The notes: generated from the letters alone by a model not told the origin. 64,000 nt of DNA from Streptomyces sp. NBC_00459 (GCF_036013955.1 NZ_CP107903.1:5270001-5334000), one strand, 5' to 3'. Shown: positions 25,974 through 35,119, counted from the first letter of the stretch. Program-made: numbers and translations.

Positions 25974-28323
25974 GCCTACGCCTCCGGGCGTCTATGAGCA
26001 TCTCCTGGACGTTCCGCAGTGGGTGGCCCTCGGAGTCCGTCGCGTGCCGGGTCCATTCGCCGTCCGGGCCCAGGTGCCAGGACTGCGTGGTGTCGGACAT
26101 GCCGGCTTCCAGCATCCGGTTGATCGAGGCCCGGTGGGCCGGGTCCGTGACCCTGACGAGTGCCTCGATGCGGCGGTCGAGGTTGCGGTGCATCATGTCG
26201 GCGCTGCCGAACCACACCTCGGGTTCGCCGCCGTTGCCGAAGACGAAGACCCGGGAGTGTTCGAGGAAGCGGCCGAGGACCGAACGGACCCGGATGTTCT
26301 CGGAGAGACCCGGGACTCCTGGCCGTACGGCGCAGATGCCGCGGACCCAGATGTCGCACGGGACGCCTGCCTGGGAGGCGCGGTAGAGGGAGTCGATGAG
26401 GGCCTCGTCCACCATCGAGTTGACCTTGATACGGACGTACGCGGGGCGTCCGGCACGGTGGTGCTGGACCTCTTTGTTGATCCGTGAGATCAGGCCGTCC
26501 CGCAGGGACTTGGGGGCCACCAGGAGACGGCGGTACGTCTCCCGGCGGGAGTAGCCGGACAGCCGGTTGAACAGGTCCGACAGGTCCGCGCCCACCTGCT
26601 GGTCCGCCGTCAGCAGGCCCAGGTCCTCGTAGAGGCGGGCCGTCTTGGGGTGGTAGTTGCCGGTGCCGACGTGGGAGTAGCGGCGCAGTGTGTCGCCCTC
26701 CTGGCGGACCACCAGGGACAGCTTGCAGTGGGTCTTCAGGCCGACGAGGCCGTACACGACGTGGCAGCCGGACGCCTCCAGCTTCCGCGCCCACTTGATG
26801 TTGGCCTGCTCGTCGAAGCGGGCCTTGATCTCGACGAGGACGAGGACCTGCTTGCCGGCCTCGGCGGCCTCGATCAGGGCGTCCACGATCGGGGAGTCGC
26901 CCGAGGTCCGGTACAGGGTCTGCTTGATGGCGAGGACGTCGTCGTCGAGCGCCGCCTGCTCCAGGAAGGCCTGGACGGAGGTGGAGAAGCTGTCGTACGG
27001 GTGGTGGAGCAGGACGTCCCGTTCGCGCAGGGCCGCGAAGATGTCCGGCGCGGACGACGACTCGACCTCGGCCAGGTCGCGGTGGGTGCCGGCGATGAAC
27101 TTGGGGAACTTCAGCTCGGGCCGGTCGAGGGAGGAGATGCCGAAGAGGCCGGTGAGGTCGAGGGGACCCGGCAGCGGGTACACCTCCGCCTCGGTGATGT
27201 TCAACTCCCGTACCAGCAGGTCGAGTACGTACCGGTCGATGGACTCCTCGACCTCCAGGCGCACCGGCGGCCCGAAGCGGCGCCGCATCAGTTCCTTCTC
27301 CAGGGCCTGGAGGAGGTTCTCGGCGTCGTCCTCCTCGACCTCCAGGTCCTCGTTGCGGGTGAGGCGGAAGGCGTGGTGCTCCAGGACCTCCATGCCGGGG
27401 AACAGCTCTTCGAGGTGCGCGGCGATGACGTCCTCGATGGGCACGTACCGGCTCGGGGAGGCCTCCAGGAAGCGGGACAGCAGCGGCGGCACCTTCACGC
27501 GCGCGAAGTGGCGGTGTCCGCTCACCGGGTTGCGGACGATCACCGCGAGGTTCAGGGAGAGACCCGAGATGTACGGGAAGGGGTGCGCCGGGTCGACGGC
27601 CAGCGGGGTGAGGACCGGGAAGATCTGGTGGCGGAAGAGGGTGAACAGGCGGGCCTGTTCCTTCTCCGTCAGCTCGCTCCAGCGGACGAGATGCACGCCC
27701 TCCTCGGCGAGCGCCGGAGCCACGTCCTCCTGGTAGCAGGCGGCGTGCCGGGCCATCAGCTCGCGGGAGCGGGCCCAGATCATCTCCAGCACCTCGCGGG
27801 GCTGGAGACCGGACGCCGAACGGGTGGCCACGCCGGTGGCTATCCGGCGCTTCAGGCCGGCCACCCGGACCATGAAGAACTCGTCCAGGTTGCTGGCGAA
27901 GATCGCGAGAAAGTTAGCCCGTTCGAGAAGGGGCGTATTGGGATCCTCGGCCAGTTCCAGCACCCGCTCGTTGAACGCGAGCCAGCTGCGCTCCCGGTCG
28001 AGGAAGCGGCCCTGCGGCAGCAGCTCGCCGTCGTAGGGTGCCTCCTCGTACTCGTCGAGGTCGGCGTCGATGTCGGGTTCCAGGTCGGAGACCACGGCCG
28101 ACACCGTGTGCGGGCGGTGGGACGTCAGGGAACCGACGGACGGCTGCGCGTGCTGTACCTGCGACTGGGCGTTTGGCTGGCTCATGACCCCATTGTTCCG
28201 CGCCTCGCCCGGTACGGGCGCGTCGGAGCGTGCGGGCGGGAGCGCGGCGGGGGCGATCCGGTCGGCTCCGGTCCCGTTGGTGCCCTCGGGGGGCGGCGAA
28301 GGCTCAGGCACGGCGGGCGTCAT
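25954..28323 (-). CDS. ppk: Polyphosphate kinase 1
   Basis: 789 residues from ATG 28323 (GAGG 8-9 nt upstream); an alternative start at 28185 (MSQPNAQ) would give 743. The four PPK1 domains are present: N-terminal (FLDRERSWLAFNERVLELA), head, and the two PLD-like catalytic domains. The catalytic His is in YSHVGTGNYHP. It makes polyphosphate from ATP reversibly. Streptomyces ppk is known to be PhoP-controlled. The promoter region (28324-28437) has only a poor PHO-box match. Confidence 0.96.
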   Translation of the reverse strand: MTPAVPEPSPPPEGTNGTGADRIAPAALPPARSDAPVPGEARNNGVMSQPNAQSQVQHAQPSVGSLTSHRPHTVSAVVSDLEPDIDADLDEYEEAPYDGELLPQGRFLDRERSWLAFNERVLELAEDPNTPLLERANFLAIFASNLDEFFMVRVAGLKRRIATGVATRSASGLQPREVLEMIWARSRELMARHAACYQEDVAPALAEEGVHLVRWSELTEKEQARLFTLFRHQIFPVLTPLAVDPAHPFPYISGLSLNLAVIVRNPVSGHRHFARVKVPPLLSRFLEASPSRYVPIEDVIAAHLEELFPGMEVLEHHAFRLTRNEDLEVEEDDAENLLQALEKELMRRRFGPPVRLEVEESIDRYVLDLLVRELNITEAEVYPLPGPLDLTGLFGISSLDRPELKFPKFIAGTHRDLAEVESSSAPDIFAALRERDVLLHHPYDSFSTSVQAFLEQAALDDDVLAIKQTLYRTSGDSPIVDALIEAAEAGKQVLVLVEIKARFDEQANIKWARKLEASGCHVVYGLVGLKTHCKLSLVVRQEGDTLRRYSHVGTGNYHPKTARLYEDLGLLTADQQVGADLSDLFNRLSGYSRRETYRRLLVAPKSLRDGLISRINKEVQHHRAGRPAYVRIKVNSMVDEALIDSLYRASQAGVPCDIWVRGICAVRPGVPGLSENIRVRSVLGRFLEHSRVFVFGNGGEPEVWFGSADMMHRNLDRRIEALVRVTDPAHRASINRMLEAGMSDTTQSWHLGPDGEWTRHATDSEGHPLRNVQEMLIDARRRRRGTATP

Positions 28324-28437
28324 TGGGTGAGCCTCGCAAGCCCGGCTGAATCACTGGTTACGGGGACATGACGTGCGGGATATCGGGGGGCGGCTCGCGG
28401 GGGTGGGCGGGGCGCGAGCGGATGGCCACCGGGGGGT

Positions 28438-28474
28438 GCGTATGCCCCTTCTCCCCTGTGGAAGGGGCATACGC
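28438..28474 (-). terminator. Stem-loop ending the ABC operon
   Basis: A perfect 14-bp stem (28438-28451 with 28461-28474) and a 9-nt loop, 20 bp past the stop of the minus-strand permease gene and upstream of the ppk promoter. Confidence 0.85.
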
Positions 28475-28493
28475 GGGTCGGGCGGCCCTGCGG

Positions 28494-29483
28494 TCAGACC
28501 GTGCGGCGGCGCAGCAGCCAGAAGGCGGCGGCCGTCGCGGCGGCGGCGAGGGCGAGGACGATCCCGGTCTCCACGAGCTGGAGGGGCCAGAAGTGGGAGG
28601 CCGGGTGGTAGTCGCGGAAGTAGCCGACGACGTCACGGGTGGCGCGGCACTCGGTGTAGTTGCAGTACGGGTCCGGTACGCGGGACCCGGTGGAGGTGAT
28701 GACACCGTCGCGGACGACCATGCCGGTCACCTGCGGGTAGCCGGCCCTCCGGGTCACGGTCTCGACCGGCCACAGATGCGGGCGCAGGTCGCCGAGGACG
28801 CTCATGAGGGTCATCAGGGACACGGCGGCGATGCCGACGGCGGCCAGCGAGCGTCGTACCACCATGCCCGCGAGGGCGCCCACGGCCAGGCCGAGCAGGG
28901 CGTACGCGGGGGAGAGGGTGCCGTTGGCGGTGTAGTAGCTGCTCTGTTGCCACTCCCAGGTGCCCATCGACCCCCACAGCGCGGCGTGCTTGTCCCACAT
29001 CAGGCGGTGCAGGAGGGTGAGGAGGCCGGTGCCGGTGACGAGCAGCGCGGCCGGTACGGCGAGCTGGGCGGCCAGCCAGCGGGCCGGGGAGACCGACTGG
29101 GTCCAGGCCAGCTGAGCGGTGCCCTTCTCCAGTTCCCGGCCGATCAGGGCACCGCCCGCCCAGACGGCGGTGAGGAGGGGGACCAGACCGATCAGGTTTC
29201 TGCCGACGGCCTCGGTGGTGCCCAGGGAGTGGAAATCGGACACGGAGTACTCGCAGGCCCGTCGCACGCCCCCCTCGTGGCAGCCGGCCCTGGTGAACTC
29301 GGCGAAGGCCGCGTCGAGCGCGTATCCGTACAGCCACAGCAGTGCTCCGGCGGCCACGGTGACCAGCATCAGCCAGAACCAGAGCGCCGAGCGGTGCAGG
29401 CGGAGTGTGGCCCGGACGAGGCCCCGGACGGCGCCGGTGCGCCGGGGTCTGGCGGGGGCCGTGAGCGCGGTGGTGGTGGTCAT
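28494..29483 (-). CDS. ABC transporter permease (second of a tandem pair)
   Basis: 329 residues with about six transmembrane helices and a large outer loop after helix 1. It is clearly paralogous to the gene upstream: both contain ELEKGTAQLAW or ELENGTAQLAW, SVSPARWLAA, and the ending HPASHFWPLQLVETGIVLALA. Tandem duplication is evident. It overlaps the upstream paralogue by 4 bp. With the GntR/YtrA regulator and the ATPase it forms a YtrA-type export system, a family often induced by cell-wall stress. Confidence 0.88.
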   Translation of the reverse strand: MTTTTALTAPARPRRTGAVRGLVRATLRLHRSALWFWLMLVTVAAGALLWLYGYALDAAFAEFTRAGCHEGGVRRACEYSVSDFHSLGTTEAVGRNLIGLVPLLTAVWAGGALIGRELEKGTAQLAWTQSVSPARWLAAQLAVPAALLVTGTGLLTLLHRLMWDKHAALWGSMGTWEWQQSSYYTANGTLSPAYALLGLAVGALAGMVVRRSLAAVGIAAVSLMTLMSVLGDLRPHLWPVETVTRRAGYPQVTGMVVRDGVITSTGSRVPDPYCNYTECRATRDVVGYFRDYHPASHFWPLQLVETGIVLALAAAATAAAFWLLRRRTV

Positions 29484-30487
29484 GCGGCGGCTCCCGTACG
29501 GCGGTTGAGGAGGGTGAACGCGATCAGTACGGCCACCGCGGCGAGGGCGAGCACGATCCCGGTCTCCACGAGCTGGAGGGGCCAGAAGTGGGAGGCGGGG
29601 TGGTAGTCGAGGTAGACGCCGGCGACGTCGTTGCGGGCGACGCACGCGGCCCGGTCGCCGCACAGCAGGTCGGGGATGCGGGCGCCGGTGGAGGTGTAGG
29701 AGCCTTTGCCGACCCACATGCTGACGGTGTCGTCGAATCCGGTGGCGCTCCTCCGGGTCTCGGCCGGCCACAGGTGCGGACGCAGGGACTGGAACTGCTG
29801 TACGACGAAGCCGATGGCGACGACTCCGACGCCGAGCCCGGCCAGCGAGCGGCGCGTGACCATGCCCGCGAGGACGCCGACGGCCAGACCGGCCAGGGCG
29901 TAGGCGGTGGCGAGGGTGCCGTTGGCCGCGAAGATCTGGCTGTCGTACCAGTTCCAACTGCCGTACCAGTGCGCCAGTTCGGGGTGGGACGCCCACATCA
30001 CGCGGTGCAGGGCGGTGAGGAGGAGAGTGCCGGCGACGATCAGTACGGTCGGCACGGCGAGCTTGGCGGCCAGCCAGCGGGCCGGGGACACGGACTGTGA
30101 CCAGGCCAGCTGGGCCGTGCCGTTCTCCAGCTCACGGCCGATGAGCGAGCCGCCCGCCCACGCGGCGATCAGGAGCGGGGCGACGATGATCAGCGCGCTG
30201 CCGAGGGCCAGGCCCGTGTCCCAGTGGCTCACTTTCGAACTGCCCGTGTCGCAGACGAGGTTCGAAGCGCCGTCGAGGCAGCCCGACCTGGCCAGATCCT
30301 CCAGGGCCGCGTTCGCGCCCGGGCCGGACGTCCACAGGAGCACGCCGGCGGTCAGGGTGACGTACAGGATCCAGAACCAGAGTGCGGAACGGTGCACGCG
30401 CAGGAGGGTCCAGGTGAGGCCGTGGGGGCCGCGTGAACCCCGGGACTGCTTGCGCGCCGGGGCCTCGACGGTGGTCAGGGCGGTCAT
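29480..30487 (-). CDS. ABC transporter permease (first of a tandem pair)
   Basis: 335 residues, about six helices, paralogous to the next gene. It starts at ATG 30487 with GGAGG about 7 nt upstream and overlaps the ATPase gene by 4 bp. The conserved GRELENGTAQLAWSQSVSP stretch is common to this permease family. The two permeases probably form a heterodimer. Confidence 0.88.
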   Translation of the reverse strand: MTALTTVEAPARKQSRGSRGPHGLTWTLLRVHRSALWFWILYVTLTAGVLLWTSGPGANAALEDLARSGCLDGASNLVCDTGSSKVSHWDTGLALGSALIIVAPLLIAAWAGGSLIGRELENGTAQLAWSQSVSPARWLAAKLAVPTVLIVAGTLLLTALHRVMWASHPELAHWYGSWNWYDSQIFAANGTLATAYALAGLAVGVLAGMVTRRSLAGLGVGVVAIGFVVQQFQSLRPHLWPAETRRSATGFDDTVSMWVGKGSYTSTGARIPDLLCGDRAACVARNDVAGVYLDYHPASHFWPLQLVETGIVLALAAVAVLIAFTLLNRRTGAAA

Positions 30488-31404
30488 ATGGAGGCCTCCA
30501 CCGACGCGTCCGACGCGTTCGCGTTGCCCGCGTGGTCCGTGTCGAGGTGCAGGGGCGGGGCCTCGGGGGAGCGGAGGTGGGCGAGGACCAGTTCCTCCAG
30601 GGTGGGGGTGGAGCTCCGCCAGGTGCCGGCGAGGCGGCCTCCGGGGCGGATGAGGGCGGTGATCTGGCGGCCCGTCGTACGGGACTCGATGACCGTGTGG
30701 TCGTCGAGGTCGGCGGCCGGGCCGGTGACCAGGGTGTGGGCGGCGAGGAGGTCCTCCAGCGGGCCGGCGAGGCGGACCCGGCCGCCGCCGACGAGGAGGA
30801 CGTGGTCGCAGGAGCCCTCCAGCTCGGCCACGACGTGCGAGGACATGACAACCGTGGTGCCGTTCTCGGCGGCGTCGGCCATCAGGGTGCCCATCAGCTC
30901 GTGCCGGGCCAGCGGGTCCAGGTCGGCCATCGGCTCGTCCAGGAGCAGCAGTTCGGGGCGCTTGCCGAGGGCGAGGGCGAGTGCGACCCGGGTGCGCTGG
31001 CCGCCGGAGAGGGTGCGGATCTTGGCGTCGGGGTCGAGGCCGCCGTCCGCGACGACGCGCCCGGCGACGGCCGCGTCCCAGCGCCGGGGGTTGAGCTCCC
31101 GGCCCAGGCGGAGGGTGTCCTCGACGGTGAGCTGGAGGTGGAGGGGCTTGTCCTGCGCGATGTACGCCATGCGCTCACGCGCCGCCGCGGGGCTGGTGCC
31201 GAGGACGGTGAGCGTGCCCTCGGTGGGCCTGAGGAGACCGGCCGCGTGGGCCAGCAGCGTCGACTTGCCGGCGCCATTGGGTCCGACGACCGCGCAGACG
31301 CGTCCGGCCGGCAGGCGGAACGTGCACTTTCGGAGCGCCCAGCCCCCCTTCCGCAGGCCGAACCGCTTGCCCAGTCCGGCCGCCTCCATGGCGGTGTCGC
31401 TCAT
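30484..31404 (-). CDS. ABC transporter ATPase
   Basis: 306 residues. Walker A is GPNGAGKST, the signature is LSGGQRTRVALA, Walker B is LLLLDEPMADLDP, and the switch His is in VVMSSHVVAELE. The C-terminal 90 residues are specific to this exporter group. Both ends overlap neighbours by 4 bp, so the operon is tightly coupled. Confidence 0.93.
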   Translation of the reverse strand: MSDTAMEAAGLGKRFGLRKGGWALRKCTFRLPAGRVCAVVGPNGAGKSTLLAHAAGLLRPTEGTLTVLGTSPAAARERMAYIAQDKPLHLQLTVEDTLRLGRELNPRRWDAAVAGRVVADGGLDPDAKIRTLSGGQRTRVALALALGKRPELLLLDEPMADLDPLARHELMGTLMADAAENGTTVVMSSHVVAELEGSCDHVLLVGGGRVRLAGPLEDLLAAHTLVTGPAADLDDHTVIESRTTGRQITALIRPGGRLAGTWRSSTPTLEELVLAHLRSPEAPPLHLDTDHAGNANASDASVEASI

Positions 31405-31802
31405 CCCTGGTCCCCCTTGAAATGCGTGTCGCCGAAATGTGTGTCGAGTACGGAGGTGAACAGCGCGGCCACGTCGTCCCGTTCGAGCCCGGCCGCGCGG
31501 GCCCGGTCGGCCCAGTCGGCCAGTTCGGCGCCGAAGGGGGAGTCCGCCGGAGCGGCCCCCAGCGACTTGCGGACGAACGTGCCGAGGCCCCGCCGCGCCT
31601 CGACCAGGCCCTCGCGCTCAAGCTCGCGGTAGGCCTTCAGGACGGTGTTCGGATTGATGGCGGTGGCCTCCACGACCTCACGGGCCGTGGGCAGCTTGTC
31701 GCCGGGTTCCAACAGGCCCAGGCGCAGGGCCTGTTTGGTCTGCTGGACGATCTGGAGATAGGTGGCGACGCCGGTGCGTCTGTCGATGCGGTACTCGACC
31801 AC
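31401..31802 (-). CDS. GntR/YtrA-family regulator of the ABC operon
   Basis: 133 residues from GTG 31802; the frame opens at GTG 31814, but AAAGGG is better spaced for the inner start. The winged helix (about 10-80) includes LPTAREVVEATAINPNTVLKAYRELEREG. The short C-terminus, two helices only, is typical of the YtrA subfamily. It is first in the operon and its start lies next to a long palindrome, so autorepression is expected. Confidence 0.9.
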   Translation of the reverse strand: MVEYRIDRRTGVATYLQIVQQTKQALRLGLLEPGDKLPTAREVVEATAINPNTVLKAYRELEREGLVEARRGLGTFVRKSLGAAPADSPFGAELADWADRARAAGLERDDVAALFTSVLDTHFGDTHFKGDQG

Positions 31803-31811
31803 TCGTGCAAC

Positions 31812-31843
31812 CACCCTTTCACTAATTGAGTAGTGAAAGGGTG
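31812..31843 (-). promoter_or_regulatory. Palindromic operator at the GntR/YtrA start
   Basis: A perfect inverted repeat with 13-bp arms (31812-31824 CACCCTTTCACTA and 31831-31843) and a 6-nt centre. It overlaps the likely promoter and leader of the YtrA-type operon, where the regulator would bind. Confidence 0.85.
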
Positions 31844-31853
31844 AACCAAGAGA

Positions 31854-31880
31854 GGGGGCGGTGTCAAGATCACCGCCCCC
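31854..31880 (-). terminator. Stem-loop after mshD
   Basis: A perfect 10-bp stem (31854-31863 with 31871-31880) and a 7-nt loop, 23 bp past the minus-strand mshD stop. Confidence 0.82.
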
Positions 31881-31903
31881 ATCAGGTGTTCCGGGGAGTT
31901 AGC

Positions 31904-32869
31904 TCAGGACTCGGTCCGGTACATGAGGTCCGTCTCGTGGGTCTCGAAGCCCAGCCGCTCGTACAGGCTCACCGCCGCCGTGTTGTCCGCGTCGACGTAC
32001 AGCATCGCCGTGGGCAGCCCGCGCTGTGCCAGATGGCGCAGGCCGATCGTCGTCAGCGCCCGGCCGAGGCCGCCGCCCTGGGCGTCCGGGCGCAGGCCGA
32101 TGACGTACACCTCGCCGAGGCCCTCCGCCGCGTGCGTCTTCGTCCAGTGGAAGCCGATGAGTTCGCCGTCGCGGAAGGCGAGGAAGAAGCCCTCCGGGTC
32201 GAACCAGGCCTCCGCCTTGCGGTCGTCGAGGTCGCGCTGGGTGAGGGAGCCCTGCTCGGGATGGTGGGCGAAGGCGGCGGCGTTCGCGGCGAGCCAGGCC
32301 GCGTCGTCCTCGCCGGGCACGAAGGTCCGTACCGTCACGTCCGCCGGGAGCTTCGGCTCGGGCAGCTCCAGGTCGGTCAACGGCCGCCGCAGCTGGCGCA
32401 GTTCGCGGAAGAGGGCGAGGCCGAGGACCTGGGCGAGGTGCCGGGCGGCGGAGTGACCGCCGTGCGCCCAGACGCGCAGCCGTTTGCCGGAGGCGGCCAG
32501 CAGGGCCGAGCCGAGGGCGCGGCCGTGACCGTGACCGCGGTGGGCCGGGTGGATCACCAGTTCGGCGGCCGGCGCCTCGATGGGGTCGGTGTCCTCCAGC
32601 TGCGCGTAGCCGACGAGTTCGCCGCCGACGATCAGGAGGAAGTGCGACACGCCCTCGCGGGCGCCCCCGCGCAGTTGCAGCCGCCCCTGCTCGGACACCG
32701 CCTGCTGGCCGTCGATCCGGGCGGCGTCCGCGAGCAGTGCGAGGACGGCGTCGGCCTGCTCGGGGGTGAGGGCGGCAAGGGTGCCGATGGAACGAGACAG
32801 ATCGGGGGAGCCGGGGCGCGCGGTGTCGTCGCTGGTCATGGCTACGAGGGTAAGGCCTGCCCGATTCAT
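31904..32869 (-). CDS. mshD: Mycothiol synthase (tandem GNAT)
   Basis: 321 residues from ATG 32869, chosen because GGGAGA lies 6 nt upstream; an ATG ten codons in has none. Two GNAT halves: the first with LVIHPAHRGHGHGRALG and the second with EVYVIGLRPDAQGGGLGRALT, followed by LYVDADNTAAVSLYERLGF. MshD acetylates Cys-GlcN-Ins with acetyl-CoA in the last step of mycothiol synthesis. It stands alone, with its own terminator. Confidence 0.95.
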   Translation of the reverse strand: MNRAGLTLVAMTSDDTARPGSPDLSRSIGTLAALTPEQADAVLALLADAARIDGQQAVSEQGRLQLRGGAREGVSHFLLIVGGELVGYAQLEDTDPIEAPAAELVIHPAHRGHGHGRALGSALLAASGKRLRVWAHGGHSAARHLAQVLGLALFRELRQLRRPLTDLELPEPKLPADVTVRTFVPGEDDAAWLAANAAAFAHHPEQGSLTQRDLDDRKAEAWFDPEGFFLAFRDGELIGFHWTKTHAAEGLGEVYVIGLRPDAQGGGLGRALTTIGLRHLAQRGLPTAMLYVDADNTAAVSLYERLGFETHETDLMYRTES

Positions 32870-33005
32870 GGTGAATCTCCCGGGGAGGCAACCGTTCCGT
32901 AACCCTGAACCCCTGTCGCGCTACGCGCGTTGACCCTAGGCTGCGCCGGGACGGGACAGAATTCTCACCCTCTTCTTAAGTCGCCCTTGCCTTGGGCGAC
33001 CTCAG

Positions 33006-33027
33006 GTCTTCCCAAAGTCTTCCCAAC
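33006..33027 (+). promoter_or_regulatory. 11-nt direct repeat before the 5'-nucleotidase
   Basis: GTCTTCCCAAA and GTCTTCCCAAC are adjacent, with the 11-nt period of PHO boxes but a divergent core. They end 22 nt before the ATG, which is unusually close for a PhoP site. Confidence 0.4.
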
Positions 33028-33049
33028 CTCGCTCACTTCAGGGGGGCAC

Positions 33050-34873
33050 ATGCCAGCCACACCCCAGCCGTACCACCGCCGCAGACGCCGTACGCGCGCA
33101 GTGCTCGCCGGCGTCGCCGGTATCGCCACGGTCGGCGCTCTCGCCGCCGCCGCTCTTCCGGCCAGCGCCGGCGACAGCTCGTACAAGCCCGCCGGTAAGG
33201 GGCACAGCAAGCCGAGCCGTTACCAGGACGTGCAGCTGCTGTCCTTCAACGACCTGCACGGCAACCTGGAGCCGCCGTCCGGCTCCTCCGGCCGGGTCAC
33301 CGAGATCCAGGCCGACGGCACGACGAAGACGATCGACGCGGGCGGTGTCGAGTACCTCGCCACGCACCTGCGCGAGGCGCGCGGGGACAACCCGTACTCG
33401 ATCACGGCGGCTGGCGGCGACATGGTCGGTGCCTCCCCGCTGATCTCGGGCCTCTTCCACGACGAGCCCACCATCGAGGCGCTCAACGGCCTCGACCTGG
33501 ACGTCACCTCGGTCGGCAACCACGAGTTCGACGAGGGCGCCAAGGAACTGGGCCGCCTGCAGAACGGCGGCTGCCACCCGACGGACGGCTGCTACGTCAA
33601 GGGCAAGAAGTTCAAGGGTGCGGACTTCCCCTACCTCGCGGCGAACGTGCTCGACGAGAAGACCAGGAAGCCGATCCTCAAGCCCTACTGGGTGTGGAAG
33701 AACAACGGCGTCAAGATCGGCTTCATCGGCGTGACCCTTGAGGACACCCCGGGTGTCGTCTCCGCCGAGGGCGTGAAGGGCCTCAAGTTCAAGGACGAGG
33801 TCGAGACGATCAACAAGTACGCCAAGGAGCTGGAGAAGCAGGGCGTCAAGTCGGTCGTCGCGCTGATCCACGAGGGCGGCCTCCCGGCCTCGACGGCCTA
33901 CAACTACGACTGCAACGCGGCGGGCGGCGGCTCCGGCATCTCCGGGCCGATCGTCGACATCGCGAAGAACATCACCCCGAAGGTCGACGCGCTGGTCACC
34001 GGCCACACGCACGCCGCGTACGCGTGCACGATCCCGGACCCGTCGGGCAAGCCGCGCACGGTCACCTCGGCCGCGTCCTTCGGCCGCCTCTACACGGACA
34101 CCACGCTGACGTACGACCGCTGGACGGGTGACATCGCCCGTACGGCCGTCCGCTCCGCGAACCACGTGGTCACCCGGACCGTCGCCAAGGCCGCGGACAT
34201 GACCGACCTGATCGCCCGGTGGAACACCCTCGCGGCGCCCATCGGCAACCGTGCGATCGGCTACATCTCCGGCGACATCCCCAGCGCCGGTATCGAGTCC
34301 CCGATGGGCGACCTCATCGCCGACGCGCAATTGGCGTACGGCAAGAAGCTCGACCCGGAGACCGACCTCGCGCTGATGAACTCGGGCGGTATCCGCGCGG
34401 GGCTGACCTACGCGGCGAAGGGCAGTGAGGGCGACGGTGTCGTCACCTACGCCGAGGGCTTCACGGTCCAGCCGTTCTCCAACACGGTGAACCTCCAGAA
34501 CTTCACCGGCGCCCAGCTGCTCTCCGTACTCCAGGAGCAGGTGAGCGGTTCGAACACGGCCGCTCCGAAGATCCTCCAGGTGTCGTCGGGGCTCACCTAC
34601 ACGCTCGACATGACGAAGGCCGGCGCCGCGCGCGTCATCGCCGACTCGGTCAGGCTCAACGGTGCGGCGCTCGACCCGGCCGCCACCTACCGCGTCGCGA
34701 CGAACAGCTTCCTCGCGGGCGGCGGCGACGGCTACCCGACGCTGGGCCAGGGCACGAACGACCTGGTCGGCGGGGACGACCTGCTGGCGCTGGCGGACTA
34801 CCTGACCGCCAACTCCACGGCCACGACGCCGATCGCGCCGCCGGCGGCGAAGCGGATCACGGTCGTGCAGTAG
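33050..34873 (+). CDS. Secreted 5'-nucleotidase/UshA-like metallophosphatase
   Basis: 607 residues from ATG 33050, preceded by GGGGGG. A signal peptide with an Arg-rich n-region (about 1-40). The metallophosphatase motifs follow in order: FNDLHGN, GGDMVGAS, GNHEFDEG and GHTHAAY. The C-terminal 5'-nucleotidase domain (about 400-600) binds the nucleotide (NSGGIRAGL, FLAGGGDGYPTL). It releases phosphate from extracellular nucleotides. No sortase or lipid anchor is seen. Two 11-nt direct repeats lie in the leader (see the separate entry). Confidence 0.93.
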   Translation: MPATPQPYHRRRRRTRAVLAGVAGIATVGALAAAALPASAGDSSYKPAGKGHSKPSRYQDVQLLSFNDLHGNLEPPSGSSGRVTEIQADGTTKTIDAGGVEYLATHLREARGDNPYSITAAGGDMVGASPLISGLFHDEPTIEALNGLDLDVTSVGNHEFDEGAKELGRLQNGGCHPTDGCYVKGKKFKGADFPYLAANVLDEKTRKPILKPYWVWKNNGVKIGFIGVTLEDTPGVVSAEGVKGLKFKDEVETINKYAKELEKQGVKSVVALIHEGGLPASTAYNYDCNAAGGGSGISGPIVDIAKNITPKVDALVTGHTHAAYACTIPDPSGKPRTVTSAASFGRLYTDTTLTYDRWTGDIARTAVRSANHVVTRTVAKAADMTDLIARWNTLAAPIGNRAIGYISGDIPSAGIESPMGDLIADAQLAYGKKLDPETDLALMNSGGIRAGLTYAAKGSEGDGVVTYAEGFTVQPFSNTVNLQNFTGAQLLSVLQEQVSGSNTAAPKILQVSSGLTYTLDMTKAGAARVIADSVRLNGAALDPAATYRVATNSFLAGGGDGYPTLGQGTNDLVGGDDLLALADYLTANSTATTPIAPPAAKRITVVQ

Positions 34874-34894
34874 CAGTAGCAGTAGCAGTAGCAG
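34871..34894 (+). repeat. TAGCAG x4 microsatellite at the nucleotidase stop
   Basis: Four copies of TAGCAG begin exactly at the stop codon, so three more in-frame stops follow it. Confidence 0.9.
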
Positions 34895-34915
34895 TTGTCA
34901 GCGGTTGAACCTCAG

Positions 34916-34944
34916 AGGGCCCAAGGCGTGTCGCCTTGGGCCCT
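34916..34944 (+). terminator. Stem-loop after the 5'-nucleotidase
   Basis: A perfect 13-bp stem (34916-34928 with 34932-34944), a 3-nt loop and TTT after it. Confidence 0.88.
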
Positions 34945-35085
34945 TTGTCATGCCCTTTTCGATGCCCGTAATAAGTCCTGTGTGAAATGGGGATCGGTTC
35001 CCCAGGTGTCCTGAAAATCGGTCTCAGTTGCAATTAACCGAGGTCTAAGAGGAATTGGCTTTTTTCGCTTCCCGGGTCCCGTAAT

Positions 35086-35119
35086 GTTTTCCATGTCGAA
35101 AGAGAACGACACGGAAAAC
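35086..35119 (+). promoter_or_regulatory. Inverted repeat just before the first microprotein gene
   Basis: Arms GTTTTCCATGTCG (35086-35098) and CGACACGGAAAAC (35107-35119) pair at 12 of 13 positions around an A-rich 8-nt loop. The right arm abuts the AAAGGAG ribosome binding site, so it may be an RNA structure controlling translation or a protein operator. Confidence 0.65.

Noticed and set aside
28324..28437. Possible PHO box before ppk
   Set aside because: Only scattered matches to GTTCACC with the 11-nt period; too weak to call, although PhoP control of ppk is known in relatives.
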